From: Phycisphaera sp.
GTDB lineage: Bacteria; Planctomycetota; Phycisphaerae; Phycisphaerales; Phycisphaeraceae
Assembly (NCBI GenBank): GCA_016125215.1
Contig: WGMF01000007.1
Span: forward strand, 23,277-87,276
DNA length: 64,000 nucleotides
Direction of reading: 5' to 3'
Below, in pieces: positions 35,249-44,169 of the stretch (the first letter of the stretch is position 1; each line of letters opens with the position of its first letter). The notes under the pieces were generated by a model. The model made no database searches. It had not been told where the DNA came from and saw only the letters and a list, made by a program, of their open reading frames with translations. Position numbers and translations under genes: made by a program.

Positions 35249-36493
35249 ATGTTGCTGCACATCGCACGAAAAACCGCGCCGGTCCTGGCTGCCCTGTTCC
35301 TGACGGCCGGCCTCGCACTGGGCCAGGAAGAAACCCCCAAGCCCACACTCCCCCAGGGCCACCCGCCGCTTAACGGTGGTCAGTCGGCCCCCGGTCTCCC
35401 AGAGGGCCACCCCGCGCTGCCCGGTGGCGGCGCGATGGGTCAGATGCCCTCGGGCCACGCACAGATCGGGCAAGATGGGCCGATGGCCAAAGACGGCACC
35501 GGCACGCTCTTTGTCAAGGCGATCCAGGGCACGCCCGGCGGCAAGGACGTGGCCGGCGACAAGGTCGTGGTCCAACTCATGCACCAGAACGTACAGATCG
35601 GCCGGGTCGAAGCGACGATCGATCAATACGGCGTGGCCATGATCCAGGGCATCGATCTGCCCGTCGAGGTGCAGCCGATCGTCAGCGTCACGCACGACGG
35701 CAACGATTATCAAACCACCGGCGACCCGATGTCCGCCAAGGCCCCGGACCAGATCGTCCGCCTCAAGGTCTACGAAACGACCACCGACGAACCGCAGTGG
35801 AATATCGCCATGCGTCACGTGATGCTCCACACCACCGAAAGTGGCCTTGAGGTACAGGACATCCATGCGGTGAACAATCCGGCTGACCACGCGTGGAAAC
35901 CCCTGCCCGTAGCCGAGGGCCAGCCCGCAACGCCGACTGTTACACTGCCCGTACCGCTCAACGCCAAAGACATCAAAATCGGCACCGGCTTCCATGAATG
36001 CTGCACACGCATCGAGAACAACCACGTCATCGGCACCATGCCCCTCAACCCGGGTCCGACACGTTATGGCATCGCCTACACACTCCCCGTAACCGACAGC
36101 AAAGCCACCCTGACGTTGTCCGTCACCAAACCCACCGACCACATGATGGCCATCATCCCTGACGACGGCTCGACCGTCACCGCGCAGGGCATCACCTTCT
36201 CGCGCACGCTCGACATGCACGGCAGCAAGGTCCGACTCTACAACGTGGACAACCCCCCGGTCGGTCAACCCATCACCCTCACCATCGAAGGCCTCAAGCC
36301 ACCTGTCGAACCGCACGCCGATCCGTCCGCCACACCCGACAACAAGTCGAGTAACGCCGCGCACCTCGGTGCCACCGCGCCCGGCGACGAGGCCAAGTCC
36401 TCCAACCGTGTCATCGCAGGCGTCGGTGCGGGCGTGATGGTTGCCGTCGCCGTCGGTGTGGTCATGCTCAAAAAGCCCGCCACGAAGCCGTAA
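35249..36493 (+). CDS. Exported membrane-anchored protein with GHP motifs, in the ccm operon
   Basis: This 414-residue protein has a signal peptide (ends near ALG-Q, residue 26). Three copies of a Pro/Gly/His motif follow: LPQGHPPLNG, LPEGHPALPG, MPSGHAQIG (about residues 33-75). A large beta-rich region follows, with a CC pair in TGFHECCTRIENNH (about residues 250-263). A C-terminal membrane helix (about 390-408) is followed by KKPATKP. I recognise no family. The His motifs and the Cys pair suggest metal or heme handling in the periplasm, and its place between ccmF and ccmA suggests a cytochrome maturation role (inference). Confidence 0.85.
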   Translation: MLLHIARKTAPVLAALFLTAGLALGQEETPKPTLPQGHPPLNGGQSAPGLPEGHPALPGGGAMGQMPSGHAQIGQDGPMAKDGTGTLFVKAIQGTPGGKDVAGDKVVVQLMHQNVQIGRVEATIDQYGVAMIQGIDLPVEVQPIVSVTHDGNDYQTTGDPMSAKAPDQIVRLKVYETTTDEPQWNIAMRHVMLHTTESGLEVQDIHAVNNPADHAWKPLPVAEGQPATPTVTLPVPLNAKDIKIGTGFHECCTRIENNHVIGTMPLNPGPTRYGIAYTLPVTDSKATLTLSVTKPTDHMMAIIPDDGSTVTAQGITFSRTLDMHGSKVRLYNVDNPPVGQPITLTIEGLKPPVEPHADPSATPDNKSSNAAHLGATAPGDEAKSSNRVIAGVGAGVMVAVAVGVVMLKKPATKP

Positions 36494-36524
36494 CCGGGAC
36501 ACGACAGACTACGAGTCCATCGCC

Positions 36525-37274
36525 ATGACCCAGGCCCCGACCATGCTTGCGAACCCCGCCCCGGTGGATCGGCCACAGGCGTGTGACGTGCAGACACAGG
36601 GCCTGGGCAAATCCATCGACGGCCGACTGATCCTCGACAACATCACCTTCACTGCGCAACGCTGTGCCATCACCGCGCTGCTCGGCCCAAACGGTGCGGG
36701 CAAGTCGACGCTGCTTCACATCCTGGCCACACTCACCGCGCACACAACAGGCACGCTCACACTCTTTGGAAAGCCCGTCGCACGCCGAACAGCCGACCTC
36801 CGCGCACGCATCGGGATGATCGGTCACCAGCCGATGCTCTACCGTGACCTGACCGCGATGGAGAACCTCGTTTTCTTCGGCAAGTTGCACGGCGTAGCCA
36901 ACCCACGCAATCGCGCGAAGGAGTTGCTCGACCGTGTCGCGCTGGCTCACCGCAGCGACGACCCCGCCGGCACCTTCAGCCGGGGCATGGTGCAACGCCT
37001 CTCCATCGCGCGGGCACTGGTCCACGAGCCGACCCTGCTTTTAGCCGACGAACCCTTTGCGGGCCTGGACCTGCCCTCGACCTACACCATCGAAGCCCTG
37101 CTCACCCAACTGGCAGACGAGGGCGCAACGGTCGTGATGACCAACCACGACGTGGCCCAGAGCCTGCGATTGGCCAAGCGTGTCGTGGTCCTGCGCAAAG
37201 GCACCGTGGCGTGGACGGGCGAAGCCGACATGGGTGAACTCGAGCGTGTCCAAAGGGAGATCCTCGGGACATGA
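36525..37274 (+). CDS. ccmA: Heme exporter ATP-binding protein CcmA
   Basis: The 249-residue ABC ATPase has Walker A GPNGAGKST, Q-loop GMIGHQPMLYRDLT, signature FSRGMVQRLSIARAL, Walker B LLLADEPFAGLD and the switch His in TNHD. With CcmB, CcmC and CcmD it forms the complex that releases heme-loaded CcmE using ATP. ATG 36525 is favoured; the longer frame from 36441 would overlap the preceding gene. It overlaps ccmB by 4 bp. Confidence 0.92.
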   Translation: MTQAPTMLANPAPVDRPQACDVQTQGLGKSIDGRLILDNITFTAQRCAITALLGPNGAGKSTLLHILATLTAHTTGTLTLFGKPVARRTADLRARIGMIGHQPMLYRDLTAMENLVFFGKLHGVANPRNRAKELLDRVALAHRSDDPAGTFSRGMVQRLSIARALVHEPTLLLADEPFAGLDLPSTYTIEALLTQLADEGATVVMTNHDVAQSLRLAKRVVVLRKGTVAWTGEADMGELERVQREILGT

Positions 37275-37963
37275 CCCCAGCGATCAAACAATTTGTCACA
37301 CTCGTCGGCAAAGACCTGCGCATCGAGGCCCGCAGCAGGCAGACGCTCGGTCTCGTTTGCGTGCTGGGGGTCCTGATCCTCGTGGTGCTGGGCCTGGGTC
37401 TGGGACGCGAGACCGTCCGCTCCGGCGCAGCATCCACGGCGGCGCTGTGGGTGGCCTATCTCTTCGGCGGCGTGCTCACCTTTGAAAAAACCATGGCGGT
37501 CGAAAGGCAGGACTCGGCGCTGGCCGGCTTGCTCATGGCCCCGGTCGACCGCGGCGTGCTCTACCTGGCCAAGCTCACGAGCAACCTGCTGCTCATGGCC
37601 GTGCTCGCTGTCGTCGTGACGCTCGTCGGCGTGCTGCTGCTCTCGTTTGACCTCGGTGCCGCGCCGCTGGGTTTTATTGTGATTATCACGCTTGGCATGG
37701 TGGGTTTCGCAAGTGTGGGAACGCTCTTTGCCGCGGCGGTCAGCTCGACACGCCTGCAGGGCGGGTTATTGGCCCTGGTGATTTTCCCCATCTGCCTGCC
37801 GCTGGTCATCGCCAGCACCAGGATGATGGTGAATCTTTTTGAAACCCGCGTTGGAGAGCCCGCAAGTTCGCTGGGCGGGTCGGGCCTGGCCATCCTCATC
37901 GCTTTCGATGCGATCTACCTCGTCACAAGCTGGCTGGTATTTGAATTGCTGCTCGAACCCTGA
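37271..37963 (+). CDS. ccmB: Heme exporter membrane protein CcmB
   Basis: The 230-residue protein has six predicted membrane helices. KDLRIEARSRQTL at the start is the CcmB N-terminal signature. FEKTMAVERQDSALAGLLMAPVDRG is the conserved cytoplasmic loop that docks on the ATPase. It is the membrane partner of CcmA and translationally coupled to it through ATGA. Confidence 0.93.
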   Translation: MTPAIKQFVTLVGKDLRIEARSRQTLGLVCVLGVLILVVLGLGLGRETVRSGAASTAALWVAYLFGGVLTFEKTMAVERQDSALAGLLMAPVDRGVLYLAKLTSNLLLMAVLAVVVTLVGVLLLSFDLGAAPLGFIVIITLGMVGFASVGTLFAAAVSSTRLQGGLLALVIFPICLPLVIASTRMMVNLFETRVGEPASSLGGSGLAILIAFDAIYLVTSWLVFELLLEP

Positions 37964-37999
37964 AACTCTCACGGGTTCGGGGCACCGCGACGGAGAACG

Positions 38000-38710
38000 A
38001 TGATGCGTTTGAAATCCTGCAGACTGACCGCCGGCTTCTGGGCCATCACCCTCGCGATGTTCATGGCGGGCGTGGTGATGGTCTTTGCCTACACCCCGGT
38101 GGAAAAAACCATGGGCCCGGTCCAGAAAGTCTTCTACCTCCACCTGCCCGTGGCGATCAACACCTTCCTCGCCTGCGTCGTCGTCTTCGTGGCCAGCGTC
38201 GGCTACCTCTGGAAACGCACGCAGGCCTGGGACGACCTGGCGCTGGCCGCGTGCAAGACCGCTGTCCTCCTCTGCTCCGTCGTGCTGCTCACCGGCATGA
38301 TCTGGGGACGCAGCGCCTGGGGCGCGTGGTGGACGTGGAGCCCACGACTGACCTTCAGCCTCCTTCTCTGGCTGCTCTACGTCGTCTATCTTGTGATTAG
38401 GCCCGCCATCGAGTCCCCCCAGCGCCGCGCACTGGTCAGCGCGGTCTACGGACTGGTGGCCTTCCTCGACGTGCCGCTGGTCTACCTCTCCGTCAAGCTC
38501 ATGCCGCAGGACATCCACCCCGCATCCATCGCACTCGAACCCCAGATGAAAACCACGCTCCTCTTCTGGTTCCTCCCCGTGACGCTGCTCAACATCGGCC
38601 TGATCGCGCTGGGATACGCTGTGCAACGCAAACGCACGCTCATCGAACAATCGCGCGGTAAACGCTCGGTCCACGATACTTCAACACCCCTGGCGGGAGA
38701 CGCGGCATGA
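38000..38710 (+). CDS. ccmC: Heme exporter/transfer protein CcmC
   Basis: The 236-residue protein has six membrane helices. The WWD-type motif is WGAWWTWSPRLTFSLLLWLL (about residues 109-128). KVFYLHLPVAI and PLVYLSVKLMPQ supply candidate heme-ligating residues. CcmC presents heme to CcmE. It lies 36 bp after ccmB, and its stop overlaps the small ccmD-like gene by 4 bp. Confidence 0.92.
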   Translation: MMRLKSCRLTAGFWAITLAMFMAGVVMVFAYTPVEKTMGPVQKVFYLHLPVAINTFLACVVVFVASVGYLWKRTQAWDDLALAACKTAVLLCSVVLLTGMIWGRSAWGAWWTWSPRLTFSLLLWLLYVVYLVIRPAIESPQRRALVSAVYGLVAFLDVPLVYLSVKLMPQDIHPASIALEPQMKTTLLFWFLPVTLLNIGLIALGYAVQRKRTLIEQSRGKRSVHDTSTPLAGDAA

Positions 38711-38856
38711 ACTCATCGCAATACCTCATCCTCGGCTATGTCGTCGGCGCGGGCGTGCTCTGGGGCTATATCCTCAGTCTGGCACTGACACACTGCAGAC
38801 TCAACAAACACCTGCGCGATCACCCCGAGATCACACACGATCCCCAAGCCCAGTAA
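38707..38856 (+). CDS. ccmD: Small CcmD-like heme exporter subunit
   Basis: The 49-residue frame starts at an ATG overlapping the ccmC stop. It encodes one membrane helix (YLILGYVVGAGVLWGYILSL) followed by a basic/polar tail (HCRLNKHLRDHPE). Size, topology and position directly after ccmC match CcmD, which helps release heme-loaded CcmE. Sequence alone would be too weak; the context carries the call. Confidence 0.75.
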   Translation: MNSSQYLILGYVVGAGVLWGYILSLALTHCRLNKHLRDHPEITHDPQAQ

Positions 38857-38857
38857 C

Positions 38858-39943
38858 ATGAACCTCACCCACGAACAGGACGAACTCCCCGCCCCGCCCG
38901 TCGAACTCGACGAGACAGACCGCCGACTGCTCGACGCCCTGCAGCGCGACATCCCCTTGTGCGACGACCCGTGGTCCGTCATCGGCCGGGACCTCTCGCT
39001 CACCGGGGAGCAAACTCTTTCGCGTGTCCGTCAACTCAAACAGCTCGGACTCATCCGGCAGATCTCGCCCATCTTCGACAGCGCCGCCCTCGGTTACACC
39101 AGCACACTCGTCGCAGCGAAAGTCCGTGACGACAAACTCGATCAGGCCGCCGAGATCGTCAACCAGCACCCCGGGGTGAGCCACAACTACCAAAGGCCCG
39201 CGTCGTTCAACCTCTGGTTCACCCTCGCTGTCCCGCCCGGTGAAACACTCCAGGACCACCTCGACCAACTCGCAAAAGACGCGGGGCTCCAAGCCGTGCT
39301 CCCCCTGCCGTCGATCCGCACGTTCCACATCGGTGTCCGCCTGCACATGAGCGACAACCCCGCCCCCGGAAGTTCAAACAGCACAAACGAAGACCCGGGA
39401 GAAGCCCCGGCCCCACGCAGGCCGTCACCCTCTCACCACGGCAAGAAGACCACGCTTGCCCTGACCGACCGCGACAAAGCGATCATCCGCCTCGTACAGG
39501 ACGACCTGCCGCTGGTTGAAAAACCCTTCGAGGGGTATTGCACACAACTGGGCATCACACTCGACCACTTCCGGGAGTGGATGGACAAGATGAAAGCCAC
39601 CGGGGGCCTGCGTCGTTTTGCCGCGATCCTCCGCCACCGCGCCACGGGCTTTGTTGCCAACGGCATGGGCGTTTGGCGCATCAATCCAGCAGACCCGGCG
39701 TCCATCGAAAAAGCCGGCAAGGCGGCCTCAGAATTTGAGGAGGTCAGCCACTGTTACGAACGCCCGCTCTACCCCGACTGGCCTTACAACCTGTATACCA
39801 TGGTCCACGCCCGCACCCCTGAAGATTGCCACGCGGTCATGCAACGCATCCGTGCCCAACTCGAACCCCTGGGCCTCGAAGCCCACGACGTGCTCTTCAG
39901 CACCCGCGAGTTCAAGAAGGAACGCGTGCGGTATTTCGTTTGA
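38858..39943 (+). CDS. Fused siroheme decarboxylase (AhbA-AhbB type), Lrp/AsnC fold
   Basis: This 361-residue protein has two homologous halves. The first (about residues 18-165) has LDETDRRLLDALQRDIPLCDDPW, GLIRQISPIFDSAALGY and GVSHNYQR. The second (about 205-361) has LTDRDKAIIRLVQDDLPLVEKPF, GLRRFAAILRHRATGF, EVSHCYERPLYPDWPYNLYTMVH. Each has an HTH-like part and an AsnC-like ligand domain. AhbA/AhbB decarboxylate siroheme to didecarboxysiroheme in the alternative heme pathway; relatives NirDL act in heme d1 synthesis. A Pro/Ser linker joins the halves. It follows ccmD by 1 bp, coupling heme supply to cytochrome assembly. Confidence 0.85.
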   Translation: MNLTHEQDELPAPPVELDETDRRLLDALQRDIPLCDDPWSVIGRDLSLTGEQTLSRVRQLKQLGLIRQISPIFDSAALGYTSTLVAAKVRDDKLDQAAEIVNQHPGVSHNYQRPASFNLWFTLAVPPGETLQDHLDQLAKDAGLQAVLPLPSIRTFHIGVRLHMSDNPAPGSSNSTNEDPGEAPAPRRPSPSHHGKKTTLALTDRDKAIIRLVQDDLPLVEKPFEGYCTQLGITLDHFREWMDKMKATGGLRRFAAILRHRATGFVANGMGVWRINPADPASIEKAGKAASEFEEVSHCYERPLYPDWPYNLYTMVHARTPEDCHAVMQRIRAQLEPLGLEAHDVLFSTREFKKERVRYFV

Positions 39944-39965
39944 TGTCAACCCGTTCACAACGGCT

Positions 39966-42299
39966 TCACGTCCCGTGGACGAGGGCGTGTTCGAGTTGTT
40001 TGAGGTGGGCGCGGATGAGTTTTCTGCGGCGGTCGTCGATCTGGCGGTAGCCGAAGCGGACCTCGTAGAACTGTTCGGTAAGCAGGACGACGGGGTCGAA
40101 GCGCATGGGGTCGGCGTAGGCGAGTTGCTGGGCAAAGGCGGCCGGGGTCTGCCAGGGTTCGCGGTGGTGGCCGTGGCGTTCGAGGATGTCGAGCATCTGG
40201 AGGTAGAAGCGCAGCCGTTTGGCCAGGCTGTGGCGTTGCGAGCGCGGCAGTTGCGTGAGGCGCAGCGCTACGAGGCGTTGCCTGCGGACCATCAGGGTGC
40301 GGATGAGGCTGAAGACGCCGACCAGGATGAAGACGAGGATGAATGCGATAAGGGAGATGCTCAGCGAGTCGAAACGGAACTCGCGGAAGAAGTCCACCAC
40401 CCATTGATAGACGGAGCGCAGCGTGGTGCCGCGGTCGGTGGTGATGCTGCGGATGGAGCGGTCGACGTTGTTGAGGACGGCGGTGCGCGTCCGTGCGTCG
40501 TAGGCGATGACGGTGCTGATCCAGAGGAACTCCATGTGCTGGTAGACCTCGCGCAGGGAGGTGAAGAAGGTGCGGTTGACGTGGTGTTCCTGCGCGACGA
40601 GGTCGGGGGGCGTGGCGTCGAACTCGACCCAGCCCTCGTCGCCGCAGTAGACCTCGTTCCACGCGTGGGCGTTGGTGGGGTAGACGACGTAGTACCCGCC
40701 GATGGCGTTGTATTCACTGGCGCGGTAGCCGGTGACGAGGCGCACGGGGATGCCGATGGACCTGAGCATGGCGGCGTAACCGGCCGCGAAGAGTTCGCAG
40801 TGGCCCTGTCGGTTCTTGAACAGGAACTCGACCACGGGGTCGTCGCGCTCGGAGGTCGGGGGGTTGTGAAGCGAGTAGGTGTAATTGTCACAGAGGTAGT
40901 CGCGGACAACCTGGGCGATGCGCCGGTCGTCGGGGGTGGTCGTGGGCGAAAGCTCACGGTCCAGGCCTGCCCGACGGATCACGTCGAGTGTGAGCCTGCG
41001 GACCCGAGCGGCCGAGGCCGGCCAAACCCGGCAGCGTGCGATCGAAGAATCCTGCTGCGGGAGGTTGCCGCCGAGGGGGAAGAAGCCCCGCTCCCCGGAC
41101 CCGACGAAACGTGGCAAGCCGAGCTTGTCCGTCTGTTGCCGGTAACTGTCGAGCAAACCCGGATAAGGTTGGACGGCTGAGCGTGTTGAGTAAGCCGCTG
41201 CGCCGCTGCTGGGGTCTGTGATATTGAGCGTCTGGTCATCGGGGTTGAAGAGGACGTTGGTCAGGTTGACGCTGTCGAATCGGGTCACGGGGTAGAGCGA
41301 GATCAAGGCCCCGTGGTAGACCCTTCTGAGCGTGAAGTCGGCTTCGATCGTGGGGGTGTCGTCGGGCACCACCGCAAGGTCGATGCCGTGCTCATCCAAC
41401 TCGATGGACCTGTCGTTGAAGCCTGCCTGTGAGCTTCGTGACCATCGTTTGTCCGGCACGCTGTATTGGTCGAGGACCGCGCCGCGCAGGAGGAAACTCC
41501 TGTCGTCGTCGCCGATCGAGCGTCCGTTGCGTTTGATGGAGACGCTCAGCACCACCTCACGGCTGCCTGAGGTCGGGGCGTCGCGGTCGAGACGGACCTC
41601 GTCGTTGAAGCCTGCGGTGGTCGGTTGCATGGACTGCATGACCGCGCGTTGCTGGCCCTCTGCGCTCCTGGGCAGCACGATAAACACAAAGACCGCGATG
41701 GACGCGCAGGCGATGCCGATGAACCCCGCGGTGGTACGGAAGTGCCCCCGACTGCCCCTGCCGACAACGACCTTGGATCGTGCGACCCGTACGCCGACCG
41801 CGGCCGCGAGCTGGTTGAACTCCATCACCTGGTCGCTGACAAGCTTGAGGTGGAAGACGAGCAACGCAAAGAGCGTCAACACACAATACGCCACGAGGAG
41901 CAGGCCGAAGATCATGGTGACGCCGCCTGGCATGACCGCGGCGCCGATCATCAGGAGCAGGCTCAGGACCATGACCTGGGCATACTCGCGGTTGCTCTTG
42001 CGTGAGTAGAGCAGCACGACCTGGAGCCACATGGTGAAGTGGCCCATGGCGAGGATGAGTTCGCCCTGGTAGTGGAAGAGGTCGAAGACCAGCCAACCGA
42101 CCGCGCCCAGCGCGCCGAGGTTGACGATCCACTTGGGCAGCGGCCTGCCGGTGGGGCCTTCGGTGAGATACCAGGACATGGCCGCCAATGCACCCGCGAC
42201 GAGCAACATGCCGGGGTTGCGCTCCGCCATGCAGAACGAAACAATGCCCATGAGCACCTGCGCGAAGACCAGCCTGCGGAAGAGAAAGATCAGGTTCAC
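39966..42299 (-). CDS. Transglutaminase-domain membrane protein (TgpA-like)
   Basis: The 777-residue protein starts at GTG 42299, overlapping the DUF58 stop by 4 bp with GGAGG upstream. About six N-terminal membrane helices (DUF3488-like, residues 1-210) precede an extracytoplasmic transglutaminase core. That core has Cys in NRQGHCELFAAGYAAMLRS, His in TNAHAWNEVY and Asp in GWVEFDATPP. A further helix (about 655-675) and a cytoplasmic DUF4129-like tail follow. Such proteins pair with DUF58 and MoxR ATPases, whose joint role is poorly known; MoxR is absent here. Confidence 0.9.
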   Translation of the reverse strand: MNLIFLFRRLVFAQVLMGIVSFCMAERNPGMLLVAGALAAMSWYLTEGPTGRPLPKWIVNLGALGAVGWLVFDLFHYQGELILAMGHFTMWLQVVLLYSRKSNREYAQVMVLSLLLMIGAAVMPGGVTMIFGLLLVAYCVLTLFALLVFHLKLVSDQVMEFNQLAAAVGVRVARSKVVVGRGSRGHFRTTAGFIGIACASIAVFVFIVLPRSAEGQQRAVMQSMQPTTAGFNDEVRLDRDAPTSGSREVVLSVSIKRNGRSIGDDDRSFLLRGAVLDQYSVPDKRWSRSSQAGFNDRSIELDEHGIDLAVVPDDTPTIEADFTLRRVYHGALISLYPVTRFDSVNLTNVLFNPDDQTLNITDPSSGAAAYSTRSAVQPYPGLLDSYRQQTDKLGLPRFVGSGERGFFPLGGNLPQQDSSIARCRVWPASAARVRRLTLDVIRRAGLDRELSPTTTPDDRRIAQVVRDYLCDNYTYSLHNPPTSERDDPVVEFLFKNRQGHCELFAAGYAAMLRSIGIPVRLVTGYRASEYNAIGGYYVVYPTNAHAWNEVYCGDEGWVEFDATPPDLVAQEHHVNRTFFTSLREVYQHMEFLWISTVIAYDARTRTAVLNNVDRSIRSITTDRGTTLRSVYQWVVDFFREFRFDSLSISLIAFILVFILVGVFSLIRTLMVRRQRLVALRLTQLPRSQRHSLAKRLRFYLQMLDILERHGHHREPWQTPAAFAQQLAYADPMRFDPVVLLTEQFYEVRFGYRQIDDRRRKLIRAHLKQLEHALVHGT

Positions 42300-43600
42300 G
42301 GCTGAGCCTCCCACGCGTGGTCACGCTTGCGCGCGGTGATCGGGCGACGGACAAGCAGCCCATCGTAAGCGGTCCCCTCATTGACCACGTAGCGTTCGAG
42401 GTCGTCGGCGCTCAGGTGCAGCGCCCGGCTGTTTGCGGAATCAAAACCCGGGCCCGTCCCGATGACGACCGAGGGCATCAGAGGCAGCGCGGTGGGATTG
42501 AGCCTGCGTGAAGTCAGGTCCAGACGCGAGAGACATTCGAGCATCTTCGTGCGGTGAGGCAGGCTGTGGTGCATGGGGTAAAACAGCGAGGGCATCCCCG
42601 CGACCACAAGGCCGACCTGGTACCCGTGGAGGTGGGCGTCGCAGATCATCGATGCCGCGAGGCTGACAGCCCGCTCGATCGATTCATGCCGGGTGAGGGT
42701 CCTGGGCACATCGCTTTGCGAGTGACCTGTTTTATCTTTTCGATGTTTTGTCTGTGGCTTTTCTTCTTCCGGGGTTTGGCCCGAAAGTTCGACGAGGTCC
42801 AGGGCGAGCATGATCCTGGGCGGATTGGGCCGGGTGTTCTCACGACAGACGAGCGTGCCGGTCTTGGCCGAGTGTTTCCAGTCGATCTTGCGGACACTGT
42901 CACCGGGGTTGTATTTGCGAAGCCCGAAGAACTCTTCGTTGCCGCCGGACCTGTCGACGTGCTTTCGTCCGCCGATGTCGTTGAGCGTCGCAGAGGCAAG
43001 CAACCGACGGTTCAAGCGGTACAACCGGGGATAGATGAGCAGTTCACCCGGCCGGTAGAAGACGAGCGAGCGACGCACGATGCCGAAGGGGAACGAAGTC
43101 GACACGACGATTTTTTCAAACCCGAGCACGCCGCGGCGTTGTGGCCAGATCGGTGCTTGCGCCTGCACCGCCTGCCGTGGCCCGACATGCAGAACCCAAC
43201 CGAACGGTCTGCCCATGAGGCGGCGGGGCCAGTCGGCGATGGGGCCTTGTTTTTTGTAGCCCCTCGAACCCTTGCCCCAAGTTTCGTAGATGACCACGCC
43301 AAACGCCGCGGTCCAGAGGTTGTTGTTCTCGATGCGGTAGCGCAGCATGAGCATCTCCCCCGCCACGCCGTGCTCGGGCATGAGCCTTTCAACCACGATG
43401 CCGCGCATCATGAGCCACGAGATCACCAGCGACACAAGCAGCCCGCCGACCATCAGCCCGAACGCCCAGAAGAGCAGGTTGGCCTGCATGTAGATGGCCA
43501 CACCCAGGATCATCCCCGCGATGATGAGATACATCATGCCACCGGGCCCGACGGTGGTGCGAGCGCGAGCCTGGCTGGTTTTTTCGGGGTTCTGTGGCAT
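42296..43600 (-). CDS. DUF58 domain membrane protein
   Basis: The 434-residue protein has two N-terminal membrane helices (about residues 23-60). The DUF58 signature is FFGLRKYNPGDSVRKIDWK (about residue 226), followed by a von Willebrand A-like region (RIMLALDLVELSG, a degenerate MIDAS start). An unusual charged insert EEEKPQTKHRKDKTGHSQSD sits at about residues 275-295. It is coupled to the transglutaminase gene downstream. Confidence 0.9.
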   Translation of the reverse strand: MPQNPEKTSQARARTTVGPGGMMYLIIAGMILGVAIYMQANLLFWAFGLMVGGLLVSLVISWLMMRGIVVERLMPEHGVAGEMLMLRYRIENNNLWTAAFGVVIYETWGKGSRGYKKQGPIADWPRRLMGRPFGWVLHVGPRQAVQAQAPIWPQRRGVLGFEKIVVSTSFPFGIVRRSLVFYRPGELLIYPRLYRLNRRLLASATLNDIGGRKHVDRSGGNEEFFGLRKYNPGDSVRKIDWKHSAKTGTLVCRENTRPNPPRIMLALDLVELSGQTPEEEKPQTKHRKDKTGHSQSDVPRTLTRHESIERAVSLAASMICDAHLHGYQVGLVVAGMPSLFYPMHHSLPHRTKMLECLSRLDLTSRRLNPTALPLMPSVVIGTGPGFDSANSRALHLSADDLERYVVNEGTAYDGLLVRRPITARKRDHAWEAQP

Positions 43601-43627
43601 GGACCAACCGAGGGGGTCGAAGCCGAC

Positions 43628-44146
43628 CTAACGCTGCTGGAGTTGCCTGCCCATTTCCATGGTTTCGTCGATCAGGTTTTTCTGCGGGCTGTAGGAGTCC
43701 CGGCCGGGCTTCATCACGAGCACCAGACGCTTGCCGGATGCGGGCATGTCGAGGGTGGTCCACAATGTCCGGTAGCCGGGCAGTCGGCAGAGCACGCCCA
43801 GTTCATACTCGAGAAACCCCGCGCCGGAAACATCGACGGGGACCTCGAAGTGGCCCTGGTCATCCGCGATCACGGTCGCCAGTTTCTGCGGGTGCATCGA
43901 GGTGGGGTCGATGGTGAACTCGATCGTTGCCCCCCCCAGCCCCGGGGCCAGCAACCGGCCGTCGCCCTTGCCGACCACCACGACCGTCGAGGGATCGCCG
44001 CCCATGACCACGCCTGCCAGTCGGTAACTCTCACAACCTGCCAGCCCGCTCAAAGCCAGCAACGCAAAAGCCATTGCGACGAGGCCATCACAGCGCAATC
44101 CCGCTCCACGCGCCGGCTCGGGGGTGATGGGTCTGCTCACGGGCAT
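43628..44146 (-). CDS. Lipoprotein with carboxypeptidase-regulatory-like beta domain
   Basis: The 172-residue protein has a twin-Arg-free N-terminus, a hydrophobic stretch and the lipobox LSGLAGC (Cys about residue 38). The rest is a single beta-sandwich: GGATIEFTIDPTSM, TVIADDQGHFEVPVDVSG, YRTLWTTLDMP, resembling surface-exposed regulatory-like domains. No enzyme motif is present. It lies 27 bp before the DUF58 gene in the same run. An ATG at residue 25 is an alternative start that would give a shorter signal peptide. Confidence 0.7.
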   Translation of the reverse strand: MPVSRPITPEPARGAGLRCDGLVAMAFALLALSGLAGCESYRLAGVVMGGDPSTVVVVGKGDGRLLAPGLGGATIEFTIDPTSMHPQKLATVIADDQGHFEVPVDVSGAGFLEYELGVLCRLPGYRTLWTTLDMPASGKRLVLVMKPGRDSYSPQKNLIDETMEMGRQLQQR

Positions 44147-44169
44147 GGGGTCACATCCTGTAAGTGGGC

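Noticed and set aside
39618..41180. 520-codon plus-strand frame over the transglutaminase and AhbAB genes
   Set aside because: It is a GC-rich antisense frame; its composition is Asp/Glu/Val-rich without family motifs, and the opposite strand carries an intact catalytic triad.
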